Shown piece after piece: positions 1 through 8,977 of a DNA stretch of 64,000 nucleotides; the first letter of the stretch is position 1; each line of letters begins with the position of its first letter. The stretch comes from Mycolicibacter terrae (lineage in GTDB: Bacteria; Actinomycetota; Actinomycetes; Mycobacteriales; Mycobacteriaceae): assembly GCF_010727125.1 (NCBI RefSeq), contig NZ_AP022564.1, forward strand, positions 434,001 to 498,000, in the 5' to 3' direction. The position numbers and the translations under genes are program-made. Under the pieces are notes generated by a model. That model saw only the letters and a list, made by a program, of their open reading frames with translations, ran no database searches and was not told the DNA's origin.

Positions 1-505
1 CACTCGGCACACGCTGTCGGGGGGGACCGAACAGCTGATTCGCCACCGTGATCAGTGGGACATGCTGCGAGCCGACTCGAGTCTGCTGCCCACCGCCATC
101 GAGGAGATGCTGCGGTGGACCTCTCCGGTGAAGAACATGTGCCGTACCGTGACTGCCGACACTGAGTTCTACGGCGCCCAGCTCCAGCGGGGCGAGAAGA
201 TCATGCTGCTGTTCGAAGCAGCGAACTTCGACGAAGCGGTGTTTGACGAACCCGAGCGGTTCGACATCCAGCGCGACCCCAACAGCCATCTTGCGTTCGG
301 CTTCGGCACCCACTTTTGCATGGGAAACCAGCTGGCGAGGCTGGAGCTTTCACTGATGACCGAGCGGGTGTTGCAGAGGCTTCCGGACCTGCGCCTGGCC
401 GACGGAGCCGAGGTGCCGCTGCGGCCCGCGAACTTTGTGTCCGGCCCGGTTTCCATGCCGGTGGTGTTCACACCGACGGCACCCACGGCCGCGCCGAACG
501 TGTAA
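1..505 (+). CDS. cyp142: Cytochrome P450 CYP142 (steroid C26/C27 monooxygenase), 3' part
   Basis: Only the C-terminal part is present; the frame is open from base 2, so the gene starts before the window. An ExxR K-helix motif (EEMLR, bases 104-118) and the heme loop FGFGTHFCMG, with the ligand Cys at 317-319, are visible. The text closely follows what I recall of M. tuberculosis CYP142 (Rv3518c), which oxidises the terminal carbon of the cholesterol side chain. The neighbours echA19 and fadD19 are its usual partners. The end is unusual: the last codons (Pro-Asn-Val-stop) lie inside a 62-bp palindrome, so the native C-terminus seems to have been replaced. Family call is strong; the exact subfamily is from memory. 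Confidence 0.9.
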   Translation, partial: TRHTLSGGTEQLIRHRDQWDMLRADSSLLPTAIEEMLRWTSPVKNMCRTVTADTEFYGAQLQRGEKIMLLFEAANFDEAVFDEPERFDIQRDPNSHLAFGFGTHFCMGNQLARLELSLMTERVLQRLPDLRLADGAEVPLRPANFVSGPVSMPVVFTPTAPTAAPNV

Positions 506-553
506 TCAGCGCGAAAATCTCGCGCGAAAATCGCTGGGAGTACACGCTCGCTG
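492..553. repeat. 62-bp imperfect palindrome, left copy
   Basis: The left arm CGCCGAACGTGTA (492-504) faces TACACGCTCG (541-550), with 36 bases between. The centre carries GCGAAAATC twice. It has the same 13-36-13 layout as the copy at 1414-1475, with an identical left arm and about 69% overall identity by eye. The left arm supplies the stop codon of cyp142, and the body supplies the last codons and stop (506-508) of the minus-strand gene. It may also act as a hairpin terminator between the two converging genes. Confidence 0.75.
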
Positions 554-1381
554 CGCCCAGGCATCCGCGACCCGGCCGAGGATGCCGCCTTCGGTGTCTT
601 CGAGGGTGATTCGCAGGTCGATCCAGCCGAGCCCGGTCACCGTCTCATGGCGGCGGATGTCCTGGTTGAAGCGCCGGGTGCTGGTGCGGTGATGGTCACC
701 TTCGTAGTCGAGGCCGACCATGATCTCCTCCCAGCCCATGTCGATGACGGCCACCAAACGTCCCCACTCGTCATGGACCGGGATCTGGGTCTGTGGCGGC
801 GGATAACCAGCCCGGATGAGAAGCAGTCGCAGCCAGGTTTCCCGCGGTGAGTCGGCGCCGGCGTCGACCAGTGGGAGTACGGCTCGGGCACGACGGATTC
901 CACGTCTGCCGCGATACCGTTCGGCCAGGGACTCGATATCGACGGTCTTGAGGTGAGTGGCTTGGGCGAGGGAGTCGATGGCCGCGACAGCCTGTCCGAG
1001 GGGGTACCGACGGGCAAGGTCTAATGCGGTACGGGCGGGGGTGGTCGCCGGAATGCCGCCGATCAGTTGGACTTCGTCGTCGCTGACGCGGTCCGACCAG
1101 GTGCGAATGTCCTTAGGCGGGCGGCGATAGTCGTACAGCAACTCGGCCGGTGCGCGATAGTCGACCCATTTCGCACCGTGCAGTGACGCAGCGGATTGAC
1201 CCGCGACGACGCCGCGTCGCCGTGACCACAGCCACGCGGCTTGAGCCCGCAACACCGCGGTGGGTCGAGTACCGGCCGGTACATATACGTCTGGATGGAT
1301 CGCCACGTAGCGGCTCCGCAAGACGTACGGCCTCAGCCGGCCACTTCGGACGGCCTCACTGCCCAGGAACGGCGTCGCCAT
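506..1381 (-). CDS. DUF559/AbiEi-like protein in a palindrome-flanked cassette
   Basis: A 291-aa protein starting at the ATG at 1381. The open frame runs further upstream, but that part overlaps the epimerase gene and is a shadow. The N-terminal half has the pattern of AbiEi-type proteins (GQSAASLHGAKW, then TTPARTALDLARR). The C-terminal third (VIDMGWEE, LDYEGDHHR, GLGWIDLRI) resembles the DUF559/Vsr-like nuclease fold, with Asp and Glu at the expected spacing. No partner AbiEii toxin gene is adjacent. Activity is unknown: it could be a nuclease, a DNA-binding regulator or a domesticated mobile-element protein. Both ends touch related 62-bp palindromes, suggesting it moved in as a unit. Confidence 0.75.
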   Translation of the reverse strand: MATPFLGSEAVRSGRLRPYVLRSRYVAIHPDVYVPAGTRPTAVLRAQAAWLWSRRRGVVAGQSAASLHGAKWVDYRAPAELLYDYRRPPKDIRTWSDRVSDDEVQLIGGIPATTPARTALDLARRYPLGQAVAAIDSLAQATHLKTVDIESLAERYRGRRGIRRARAVLPLVDAGADSPRETWLRLLLIRAGYPPPQTQIPVHDEWGRLVAVIDMGWEEIMVGLDYEGDHHRTSTRRFNQDIRRHETVTGLGWIDLRITLEDTEGGILGRVADAWAQRACTPSDFRARFSR

Positions 1382-1413
1382 GGCAGGAGTCTGCCTACGC
1401 CCCCTGACAGGAA

Positions 1414-1475
1414 CGCCGAACGTGTACTGGTTGTGAAAATCCGGCCGGAATTTCGCAGTGGTTACACGTTCGGCG
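1414..1475. repeat. 62-bp palindrome, right copy
   Basis: Perfect 13-bp arms CGCCGAACGTGTA (1414-1426) and TACACGTTCGGCG (1463-1475) around a 36-base centre containing TGAAAATCC and GGAATTTCGC. On the minus strand the outer arm encodes Pro-Asn-Val-stop, ending the epimerase gene, exactly as the other copy ends cyp142. It lies 32 bp upstream of the DUF559-like start, so it may also carry that gene's promoter or operator. Confidence 0.8.
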
Positions 1476-2475
1476 GCAGGACCGGTGGGGCGACGGGCGC
1501 GAGTCCGGCCCGCAGCGACTCCACGATCGCGTCCACAGGCGAACGCCACTGCAATCCCAGGTCGGCCAAGGTCGCCGAGTCGTCGGTCGGGGTGGCCGAG
1601 GTCAGCAACCACGCCGCCTCGTAGCTCAACGATTCCGGCAGCGGCAGCAGCTTGCTGGCCAGATCGCTGACCCGGCCGATGCCCTTGAACACACTGGGCG
1701 CGACCCGGATTCGACGCACCGACGCGCCCAAACCGACCTCCACCGCGGCGATCATCTCGTCGAAGCCGACCATGATCCCGCCGCACAGATAGCGGTGCGG
1801 GCCTCGACCGGGCTTCATCAAAGACGAATGCACCAGACCGATGTCGCGGACATCGACCATCGCCATGCCGCCGCGCACCACCGGCGCCACGCGGTACTGC
1901 ACGATCGGCGCCCAGCCGCGCTCGGTGACACCCGGCGCCGTCCAGAACGCCGGGCCGACCACGCTGGAGGGATAGGTGACCACCACCGGGGCACCCTCTT
2001 CTTGCAGTCGGCGGGCCACCCGCTCGCCGTAAGCCTTGGTGCGGGCGTAGGCGCTGCGCCCGGGAACGGTAGGCGAGTCCGGGCCGATGACACCGTTGGG
2101 CGGCGGGAACAGGGCGCTGTAGCTGCTGACCGACACCACCGGGTCCAGGCCGGCGGCCACCGCCCGGGTCAGGATCGCCTCGGTGGCGTGGGCGTTGATG
2201 TCCCACATCAGCTTTTCCAGGCGGTCGTTGGTGCCAACAACCCCGGCGGCGTGCAGCACCGAGTCGCAGCCGTCCAACAGCCGCCCGACGACGTCGGCGT
2301 CGCGGATGTCGCCGTCGAGCACCTCCAACGTGCCCAGCTCGCGCAGCTTCGGGATGACGGGCTCGGAACCGCAGCCCGGCGCGACCAACAGCCGCACCGA
2401 ATGCCCGGCCTCCAGCAGTGCCTTGACGGTGTGGGCGCCGAGGTAGCCGGTGCCGCCGGTGACCGCGATCTGCAT
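1462..2475 (-). CDS. NAD(P)-dependent epimerase/dehydratase-type SDR
   Basis: An extended short-chain dehydrogenase of 337 aa. The Rossmann motif TGGTGYLG is at residues 6-13 and the catalytic YxxxK is Tyr143/Lys147 (YARTK), with Ser117-Ser118 upstream. Its ATG overlaps the echA19 stop codon by one base (TGATG), so it is translationally coupled and likely in the same operon behind the KstR operator at 3320. This suggests a role on a steroid or CoA intermediate, but the substrate cannot be read from sequence. The last three codons and stop come from the palindrome at 1414-1475. Confidence 0.85.
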   Translation of the reverse strand: MQIAVTGGTGYLGAHTVKALLEAGHSVRLLVAPGCGSEPVIPKLRELGTLEVLDGDIRDADVVGRLLDGCDSVLHAAGVVGTNDRLEKLMWDINAHATEAILTRAVAAGLDPVVSVSSYSALFPPPNGVIGPDSPTVPGRSAYARTKAYGERVARRLQEEGAPVVVTYPSSVVGPAFWTAPGVTERGWAPIVQYRVAPVVRGGMAMVDVRDIGLVHSSLMKPGRGPHRYLCGGIMVGFDEMIAAVEVGLGASVRRIRVAPSVFKGIGRVSDLASKLLPLPESLSYEAAWLLTSATPTDDSATLADLGLQWRSPVDAIVESLRAGLAPVAPPVLPPNV

Positions 2476-3275
2476 CAGCGGTTCTTGAACTCGGGTTTGC
2501 GCTTCTCGGCGAAGGCCCGCGGGCCCTCCTTGGCGTCCTCGCTCAAGAACACCTTGATCCCGATCTGGGTGTCGAGCTTGAAGGCGTCGTTCTCGTGCAT
2601 GCCCTCGGTCTCGTGGATGGTGCGCAGCATCGCCTGCACGGCCAGCGGGCCGTTGTTGTTGATCTGCTCGGCGATCTCCAGCGCCTTGGTCAGCGCGTGC
2701 CCGTCGGGCACCACGTGGCCGATCAGTCCCATGCTCAACGCCTCGGCGGCGGTGATGTGCCGACCGGTGAACAGCAGGTCACACGCCATCGTGTAGGGAA
2801 TCTGGCGCACCAGTCGCACCGCGGAGCCGCCCATCGGGTACAGGCTCCACTTGGCCTCGGAGATGCCGAACTTGGCGCTCTCGCCGGCGATGCGGATGTC
2901 GGTGCCCTGCAGGATCTCGGTGCCGCCGGCGATCGCGGGCCCCTCTACGGCGGCGATCAGCGGCTTGGTGAGCCGGCGGCCCTTGAGCAGGCCGTCGATG
3001 CGCGACGGGTCGTAGCTGCCGTCTTTGAAGGAGTCGCCGGGCGCCTTCTGGTTGGCCGACTTGAGGTCCATTCCCGAGCAGAAGTAGCCACCGGCGCCGG
3101 TCAGGATGCACGAGCGGATCTCGTCGTCGTTGTCCACTCGGTCCCACGCCTCGACCATGATCGCCAGCATTTCGCCGCTCAAGGCGTTGCGGGACTCCGG
3201 CCGGTTCAGCGTGACGATCAGCGTGTGTCCGCGCTGTTCAACCAGGGCGTGGGGCTGTTGTGACGACTCGGACAC
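2475..3275 (-). CDS. echA19: Enoyl-CoA hydratase EchA19
   Basis: A 266-aa crotonase-family protein. The start is the GTG at 3275 (product begins [15 protein letters not shown]), preceded by AAAGGCGG; the longer open frame crosses the operator and fadD19 and is not real. Oxyanion-hole segments [15 protein letters not shown] and GPAIAGGTE are present. It matches my memory of M. tuberculosis Rv3516, which hydrates the enoyl-CoA of the cholesterol side chain. It is divergent from fadD19 around one KstR operator and overlaps the downstream epimerase by one base. Confidence 0.92.
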   Translation of the reverse strand: MSESSQQPHALVEQRGHTLIVTLNRPESRNALSGEMLAIMVEAWDRVDNDDEIRSCILTGAGGYFCSGMDLKSANQKAPGDSFKDGSYDPSRIDGLLKGRRLTKPLIAAVEGPAIAGGTEILQGTDIRIAGESAKFGISEAKWSLYPMGGSAVRLVRQIPYTMACDLLFTGRHITAAEALSMGLIGHVVPDGHALTKALEIAEQINNNGPLAVQAMLRTIHETEGMHENDAFKLDTQIGIKVFLSEDAKEGPRAFAEKRKPEFKNR

Positions 3276-3319
3276 CGGCGTCCGCCTTTCCGCGTTGGGG
3301 CCTCGACTTGAAAACGAAA

Positions 3320-3333
3320 TGTAACACGTTCTA
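3320..3333. promoter_or_regulatory. KstR operator between echA19 and fadD19
   Basis: TGTAACACGTTCTA fits the KstR core TnnAACnnGTTnnA. It lies in the 69-bp gap between the divergent genes, only 11 bp before the GTG chosen for fadD19, so bound repressor would block both promoters. Confidence 0.85.
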
Positions 3334-3344
3334 GTTTGTGTGTT

Positions 3345-4994
3345 GTGGCTCTCAACATCGCGGATCTCGCCGAACACGCCATCGACGCCGTTCCGGATCG
3401 GGTTGCCCTGATCTGTGGCGACGACCAGCTGACCTACGGGCAGCTGGAGGAGAAGGCCAACCGGCTGGCTCATTATCTGATCGCCCAGGGCGTCAAGAAG
3501 GACGACAAGGTCGGCCTGTACTGCCGCAACCGCAACGAGATCGTCGTTGCGATGCTCGGCATCGTCAAGGCCGGCGCCATCCTGGTCAACGTCAACTTCC
3601 GCTACGTCGAGGGCGAGCTGCGCTACCTGTTCGACAACTCCGACATGGTCGCGCTGGTGCACGAGCGCCAGTACAGCGACCGGGTCGCCAACGTGCTGCC
3701 CGAGACCCCGAATCTCAAGACCGTCCTGGTGATCGAGGACGGCAGCGATGGGGACTACGCCCGCTACGGCGGTGTGGAGTTCGAGACGGCGCTCGCGCAG
3801 GGCTCACCGGAGCGCGACTTCGGGCCGCGCAGCGCTGACGACATCTACCTGCTCTACACCGGCGGCACCACCGGGTTCCCCAAGGGCGTGATGTGGCGTC
3901 ACGAGGACATCTACCGGGTGTTGTTCGGAGGCACCGACTTCGCCACCGGTGAGCCGATCGCCGACGAGTACGACCTGGCAAAGCAGGCCGCCGCCAACGC
4001 GCCGATGATCCGCCACCCGATACCGCCGATGATCCACGGCGCGACCCAGTCGGCGACCTGGATGTCGCTGTTCAGCGGCCAAACCGTGGTGCTGGCACCG
4101 GAATTCGACGCCGATAAGGTGTGGCGCACCATCCACGACCACAAGGTGAACCTGCTGTTCTTCACCGGGGATGCGATGGCGCGACCGCTGCTGGACGCGC
4201 TGGTCGCCGCGAGCGACGGTGCTGACTACGATCTGTCGTCGCTGTTCCTGCTGGCCTCCACCGCGGCGCTGTTCAGCCCCAGCATCAAAGAGCGACTGCT
4301 GGAGCTGCTGCCAAACCGGATCATCACCGACTCCATCGGGTCGAGCGAGACCGGGTTCGGCGGCACCAGCGTCGTCGCCAAGGGCGAAGCGCACACCGGC
4401 GGGCCGCGGGTAACCATCGACAGGACCACCGTGGTGCTCGACGAGGACGGCAACGAGGTCCAGCCCGGCTCCGGCGTGCGCGGCATCATCGCCAAGCGCG
4501 GCCACATCCCGGTCGGCTATTACAAGGACGAGAAGAAGACCGCCGAGACTTTCAAAACCATCAACGGGGTGCGCTACGCCATCCCGGGCGACTTCGCACA
4601 GGTCGAGGCCGACGGGAGCGTCACCATGCTGGGCCGCGGCTCGGTGTCGATCAACTCCGGAGGCGAAAAGATCTACCCCGAGGAGGTCGAGGCAGCCCTC
4701 AAGACCCACCCGGACGTGTTCGACGCCCTGGTGGTCGGGGTGCCCGACGCCCGCTACGGCCAGCACGTCGCCGCGGTGGTGCAGGCACGCGGCAATGCCC
4801 GGCCGTCTCTGGAGGACATCAACACCTGCGCGCGCACCGAGATCGCCGGCTACAAGGTGCCGCGCAGCCTGTGGTTCGTCGACGAGGTCAAGCGCTCACC
4901 GGCCGGCAAGCCCGACTACCGCTGGGCCAAGGAGCAGACCGAAGCCCGTCCTGCCGACGAGGTGCACGCCAAGCACGTGGCGGCCGACAACTGA
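3345..4994 (+). CDS. fadD19: Steroid-CoA ligase FadD19
   Basis: An acyl-CoA synthetase of about 549 aa. The adenylation P-loop [11 protein letters not shown], the GSSETGFGG motif and the C-terminal catalytic Lys region ([12 protein letters not shown]) are present. It is nearly collinear with M. tuberculosis FadD19 (Rv3515c), which activates C26 carboxylated cholesterol side chains. The family begins close to [14 protein letters not shown], which favours the GTG at 3345; a TTG at 3336 would add three residues and touch the operator. No Shine-Dalgarno is visible, so the mRNA may be leaderless. It diverges from echA19 and is probably repressed by KstR. Confidence 0.93.
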   Translation: MALNIADLAEHAIDAVPDRVALICGDDQLTYGQLEEKANRLAHYLIAQGVKKDDKVGLYCRNRNEIVVAMLGIVKAGAILVNVNFRYVEGELRYLFDNSDMVALVHERQYSDRVANVLPETPNLKTVLVIEDGSDGDYARYGGVEFETALAQGSPERDFGPRSADDIYLLYTGGTTGFPKGVMWRHEDIYRVLFGGTDFATGEPIADEYDLAKQAAANAPMIRHPIPPMIHGATQSATWMSLFSGQTVVLAPEFDADKVWRTIHDHKVNLLFFTGDAMARPLLDALVAASDGADYDLSSLFLLASTAALFSPSIKERLLELLPNRIITDSIGSSETGFGGTSVVAKGEAHTGGPRVTIDRTTVVLDEDGNEVQPGSGVRGIIAKRGHIPVGYYKDEKKTAETFKTINGVRYAIPGDFAQVEADGSVTMLGRGSVSINSGGEKIYPEEVEAALKTHPDVFDALVVGVPDARYGQHVAAVVQARGNARPSLEDINTCARTEIAGYKVPRSLWFVDEVKRSPAGKPDYRWAKEQTEARPADEVHAKHVAADN

Positions 4995-5056
4995 TTCACC
5001 GGAACTTAACGGCAAACCGCGTCCGGCGACCGGGGGTTCGGCGCTAGTCTCGGTCG

Positions 5057-6472
5057 ATGCAGCGACTTTCGGGCGTCGACGCGGCGTTCTGGTCAGCCGA
5101 GACGGCGGGCTGGCACATGCACATCGGTGGTCTGGCGATCTTGGATCCCAGCCAGGCGCCGAATTACAGCTTCGATCTGGTCCGCCAACTGCTGATCGAG
5201 CGACTACCGCAACTGCCGCAGCTGCGCTGGCGGGTCAGCGGCGCACCGCTCGGGCTGGACCGGCCATGGTTCGTTGAGGACGACGAACTCGACATCGACT
5301 TTCATGTGCGGCGCATCGGCGTACCCGCCCCGGGTGGGCGGCGCGAGGTCGAAGAGCTGGTGGGCCGGCTGATGTCCTACAAGCTGGACCGTTCCCGGCC
5401 GCTGTGGGAAGTGTGGGTGATCGAGGGTGTCAAGGGCGGCCGGGTCGCGACGCTGACGAAGATGCACCACGCGATTGTCGACGGCGTCTCCGGGGCGGGC
5501 CTGTCCGAGATCATGCTGGACGTCACCCGCGAACCGCGTCCGCCGCAACCGGAGTCGGTCGGTTCGCTGACCGGGGACCGCGTCCCCGGCTTCGAGCGCC
5601 AGGTGATCGGTGCCCTGGTCAACGTTGCGGTCATGACGCCGTTCCGGATCGGCCGGCTGCTGCAGCAGACAGTCCGCCAGCAGATCGCCACGATAGGGCT
5701 GGGACTGGCTCGCAAGCCACCGCGCTACTTCGACGCCCCGGTGACCCGGTTCAACGCGAGCGTGTCGCCGCACCGGCGGATCACCGCCACCCGAGTCGAA
5801 CTCGCCAGGATCAAGGCCGTCAAGGACGCCTACGGGGTGAAGCTCAACGACGTGGTGCTCGCCATGGTCGCCGGTGCCGCAAGGGATTACCTGAGCAAGC
5901 GCGGCGAGTTGCCCGACAAGCCGCTGGTCGCCCAGATCCCGGTTTCGACCCGCACCGACGACAGTCAGGGCGAGGTCGGTAACAAAGTCAGTTCGATGAC
6001 TGTGTCGTTGGCCACCGATATCGAAGGAGCGGGCCACCGGCTCAAGATGATTCACGAGAACACCCAGAGCGCCAAGCAGATGGCCAAGGCGCTGTCGGCA
6101 CATCAGATCATGGGACTGACCGACACCACCCCGCCGGGACTGCTACAGCTCGCCGCGCGCGCCTACACCGCGACCGGACTGTCGAACCGGTTGGCCCCGA
6201 TCAACCTCGTCGTCTCCAACGTTCCGGGCCCGTCGTTCCCGCTCTACATGGCCGGAGCGGAAGTGGAATCGCTGGTGCCGCTTGGCCCGCCGGTGCTCGA
6301 CGTGGCGCTGAACATCACCTGCTTCTCCTACCGCGAACACCTCGACTTCGGGTTCGTGACCACACCGGAGGTCGCCGACGACATCGACGAGATGGCCGAT
6401 GCGATCGGCCCGGCGCTTGCCGAGTTGGAGCGGGCCGCCGGCCGGGGCAAAAGCCGGACCGGGCGGCGCTGA
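5057..6472 (+). CDS. Wax ester synthase/diacylglycerol acyltransferase (WS/DGAT)
   Basis: A 471-aa acyltransferase whose catalytic HHxxxDG motif is at residues 137-143 (HHAIVDG). The N-terminus [12 protein letters not shown] and the conserved late motif SNVPGP are typical of the mycobacterial Tgs family, which esterifies long-chain acyl-CoA to diacylglycerol or alcohols for storage lipid. M. tuberculosis has about fifteen paralogs, so I give no symbol. It lies 62 bp after fadD19 on the same strand and may be co-transcribed; its 3' end faces gabD2 with only three bases between stops. Confidence 0.9.
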   Translation: MQRLSGVDAAFWSAETAGWHMHIGGLAILDPSQAPNYSFDLVRQLLIERLPQLPQLRWRVSGAPLGLDRPWFVEDDELDIDFHVRRIGVPAPGGRREVEELVGRLMSYKLDRSRPLWEVWVIEGVKGGRVATLTKMHHAIVDGVSGAGLSEIMLDVTREPRPPQPESVGSLTGDRVPGFERQVIGALVNVAVMTPFRIGRLLQQTVRQQIATIGLGLARKPPRYFDAPVTRFNASVSPHRRITATRVELARIKAVKDAYGVKLNDVVLAMVAGAARDYLSKRGELPDKPLVAQIPVSTRTDDSQGEVGNKVSSMTVSLATDIEGAGHRLKMIHENTQSAKQMAKALSAHQIMGLTDTTPPGLLQLAARAYTATGLSNRLAPINLVVSNVPGPSFPLYMAGAEVESLVPLGPPVLDVALNITCFSYREHLDFGFVTTPEVADDIDEMADAIGPALAELERAAGRGKSRTGRR

Positions 6473-6475
6473 GCA

Positions 6476-8029
6476 TCACCGGCCCGGCAGCGCCTGCACC
6501 ACCCGGATCATCGGGGTCAGCAGCTTCTGCCATAACGGACCCGAGATCCCCAGTGGCGGGTCCAGATTCAGGATGCGGGCGGTGGAGACCGTCTGCGACT
6601 CGGTGTACTTGAGGATGCCGTCGGCGCCGTGGCGCCGGCCCACCCCGGAGGCCTTCATCCCGCCCATCGGTGCCGCCGTGGACCCGAAGGCCAGTGCGTA
6701 GCCTTCGTCGACGTTGACGGTGCCGGACTTGATCCGGGCGGCGATCGCCTCACCCTGGGCCTTGCTCGCGGCCCACACGCTGGCGTTCAGACCGTATTCG
6801 GTGTCGTTGGCGCGTGCGATGGCCTCGTCGACGCTGTCAACCGGGTAGATGGAGACGACCGGTCCGAACGTCTCGTTGCGCCCGCACTCCATCTCGTCGG
6901 TGACATCGGTCAGTACGGTGGGCTCGAAGAACAACGGGCCGATGTCGGCGCGGGCGTTTCCTCCGGCGACAACCTTGGCGCCCTTGGCTTTTGCGTCGTC
7001 GACATGGTTCGAGACGGTCTTGATCTGATCTTCGGAGATCAGGCTGCCCATGTCGGCGGAGAAGTCATAGGCGCTCGAGAGCTTCATGGCGCGAACCTGC
7101 TCGGCGAACTTGGCGGCGAACTCGTCGGCAATCTCCCGCTCGACGTAGATCCGCTCGATTGAGATGCACAGCTGCCCGGCGTTGGAGAAGCAGGCGCGGG
7201 TTGCGGCCTTGGCGACCTCGGACAGGTTGGCGCCCTTGGTGACGATCATCGGGTTCTTGCCGCCCAGTTCCGCGGAGAACCCGATCAGCCGGGCACCACA
7301 CTGCTCGGCCAACGAACGGCCGGTGGCGCTGGAGCCGGTGAACATCAGGTAGTCGCACTGCTGCACGATCGCGGTGCCGACCACGGACCCCGGACCGGGC
7401 ACGACTGCGAACAGCTCCCTCGGCAGACCGGCCTGATACAGCAGTTCGGCGTTGGCCAGCGTGCAGTACGGGGTCTGGCTGTCCGGTTTGACCACCACCG
7501 CGTTGCCGGCCAGCAAGGCGGGGATGGCATCCGAAATCGACAGTGTCATCGGGTAATTCCACGGCGAGATGACCCCGACGACGCCCTTGGGGTGGTGGTT
7601 GACGACGGTCTTGACGATGCCGGGCAGCAGGCCCTGCACCCGCTTGGGGGCCAACAACTTGGCGGCCTGGCGCGCGTAGTACCGCGCGTTGAGCATGATG
7701 TCGACGATCTCCTCCTGGGCCGCCGAGCGGGCCTTGCCGGTCTCGGCCTGGGCGACGTCCATCAGGAAATCCCGGTTGGCGATCACCAGGTCTCGGTAGC
7801 GCTCGATGATCGCGCAGCGCTCTTTGACGCTCCGTGCCGCCCACCGCGCCTGTGCGGCGCGGGCCTTGGCGAAGGCTGCCGTCACGTCTTCGGCGGTGCC
7901 GATCGGAATCGTGGTCAGCGCTTTACCGGTGAAGACCTCGTCAATGGTCCTCGATTGGCGGGCGTCGACGTCGTCGATGGCGGCCAGCGCGCGCAGCCGG
8001 TCGAAGTCTGCGGCGGACGGAGCGGGCAT
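6476..8029 (-). CDS. gabD2: Succinate-semialdehyde dehydrogenase GabD2
   Basis: A 517-aa aldehyde dehydrogenase. Motifs seen are SPWNYPMT, FTGSSATGR, the catalytic Glu in FSAELGGKNP and the catalytic Cys in NAGQLCISIERI. It aligns along its length with my memory of M. tuberculosis GabD2 (Rv1731), an NADP-dependent succinic semialdehyde dehydrogenase. The ATG at 8029 has AGGAGA just upstream. It is 42 bp downstream of the serine hydrolase gene on the same strand, so both may share a transcript. It is not a classical cholesterol gene; the location here may be incidental. Confidence 0.92.
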   Translation of the reverse strand: MPAPSAADFDRLRALAAIDDVDARQSRTIDEVFTGKALTTIPIGTAEDVTAAFAKARAAQARWAARSVKERCAIIERYRDLVIANRDFLMDVAQAETGKARSAAQEEIVDIMLNARYYARQAAKLLAPKRVQGLLPGIVKTVVNHHPKGVVGVISPWNYPMTLSISDAIPALLAGNAVVVKPDSQTPYCTLANAELLYQAGLPRELFAVVPGPGSVVGTAIVQQCDYLMFTGSSATGRSLAEQCGARLIGFSAELGGKNPMIVTKGANLSEVAKAATRACFSNAGQLCISIERIYVEREIADEFAAKFAEQVRAMKLSSAYDFSADMGSLISEDQIKTVSNHVDDAKAKGAKVVAGGNARADIGPLFFEPTVLTDVTDEMECGRNETFGPVVSIYPVDSVDEAIARANDTEYGLNASVWAASKAQGEAIAARIKSGTVNVDEGYALAFGSTAAPMGGMKASGVGRRHGADGILKYTESQTVSTARILNLDPPLGISGPLWQKLLTPMIRVVQALPGR

Positions 8030-8071
8030 GGCTGTCTCCTACTCGCGGGTAACACGGTGGTAACCGCCAAC

Positions 8072-8860
8072 CTACCCGGAGCAGCGACCCCCCGGTAGCT
8101 GGGCGGCGTTGGCACTGAGCCACTGGGTCATCTGGTTGAGCGCGGCCACCCCGGAATCGAAGCTGCCGTCCTTCGGTTCGGCGGCCAGTGCCACAGCCAA
8201 CGACCCGGCCGGGGTGCCGACGATGCCGAACTGCCGCACCAGGTAGCCGCCACCGGGGCCGGGCCCCCAGCCGCCCTTGGTCGGGGCGCCGATGGTGGCC
8301 AGCCCCCAGCGCTGGTTGGGCACGGTGTTGCGCATCAGGCCGACCACGGGTGCGGCCGCGGCCATGCACGGCAGGTGGGCAGCGAACACCGCCTGGCGGG
8401 CCAGCGGCCACTGGGTCTGGCCGAACGCGCTGAACTCGGGCCGCAGCCGTCGGGATTCGACCGCGGTGCCGGTGTCCCCGCCTGCTCGCAGGACGGCCTG
8501 CACCTGCTGGGCGGCCTGGGGCGCCGGACCCAGTGAGGACCACAGCTGCTCGGCGGCGTCGTTGTCGGAGGCGGTGACGGCCCGGGCGGCCAGATCCTGC
8601 GCGTTGGGGCGGTTGGCGTGAATCGCCGCGATCGCCAGTGGCACCTTGATGGTCGACCAGGCGACTCCGTTCTGCAGGGAACCGAGGGTGCCCGCCTGGT
8701 TCTGGCCGACCGGGGCATAGGCGATGCCGACGTTGGCCGGGATGGTGTTGGCCAGCTGCGCGAAGCCGGCCTGCAGGGAATCGGCGGAGGCGGGCGAGGC
8801 CAGAGCCAGGGTCGTGATGACGGCCAGGGCCGCGACGAGTGCTCGGCGGACTGCGGGCAT
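8072..8860 (-). CDS. Secreted class A beta-lactamase-like serine hydrolase
   Basis: A 262-aa protein starting at the ATG at 8860 (MPAVRRALVAALAV), with a signal peptide ending near ASPASA (residues 21-26). The longer frame to 8977 has no signal-like start. All three penicillin-recognising motifs occur in order: Ser69-x-x-Lys72 (STIK), Ser98-Asp-Asn100 and Lys195-Gly-Gly197. I see no clear Glu166 equivalent, so deacylation may be poor. It may be a penicillin-interacting protein or peptidase rather than a working beta-lactamase. Confidence 0.75.
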   Translation of the reverse strand: MPAVRRALVAALAVITTLALASPASADSLQAGFAQLANTIPANVGIAYAPVGQNQAGTLGSLQNGVAWSTIKVPLAIAAIHANRPNAQDLAARAVTASDNDAAEQLWSSLGPAPQAAQQVQAVLRAGGDTGTAVESRRLRPEFSAFGQTQWPLARQAVFAAHLPCMAAAAPVVGLMRNTVPNQRWGLATIGAPTKGGWGPGPGGGYLVRQFGIVGTPAGSLAVALAAEPKDGSFDSGVAALNQMTQWLSANAAQLPGGRCSG

Positions 8861-8977
8861 TGACTCAGTATTGCGCGCCGAGCGGCCGGATCGGTGGTGG
8901 CGCGGCGGGCGGGTCGGCCGGTGCATGACCGCGAGGCTGCAGTTGTCGAGCGGTCTACCCGCACTTCTGCGCGCCAA

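Noticed and set aside
1382..2206. Upstream extension of the DUF559-like gene
   Set aside because: It overlaps the epimerase in another frame and has no family resemblance; the ATG at 1381 fits the family.
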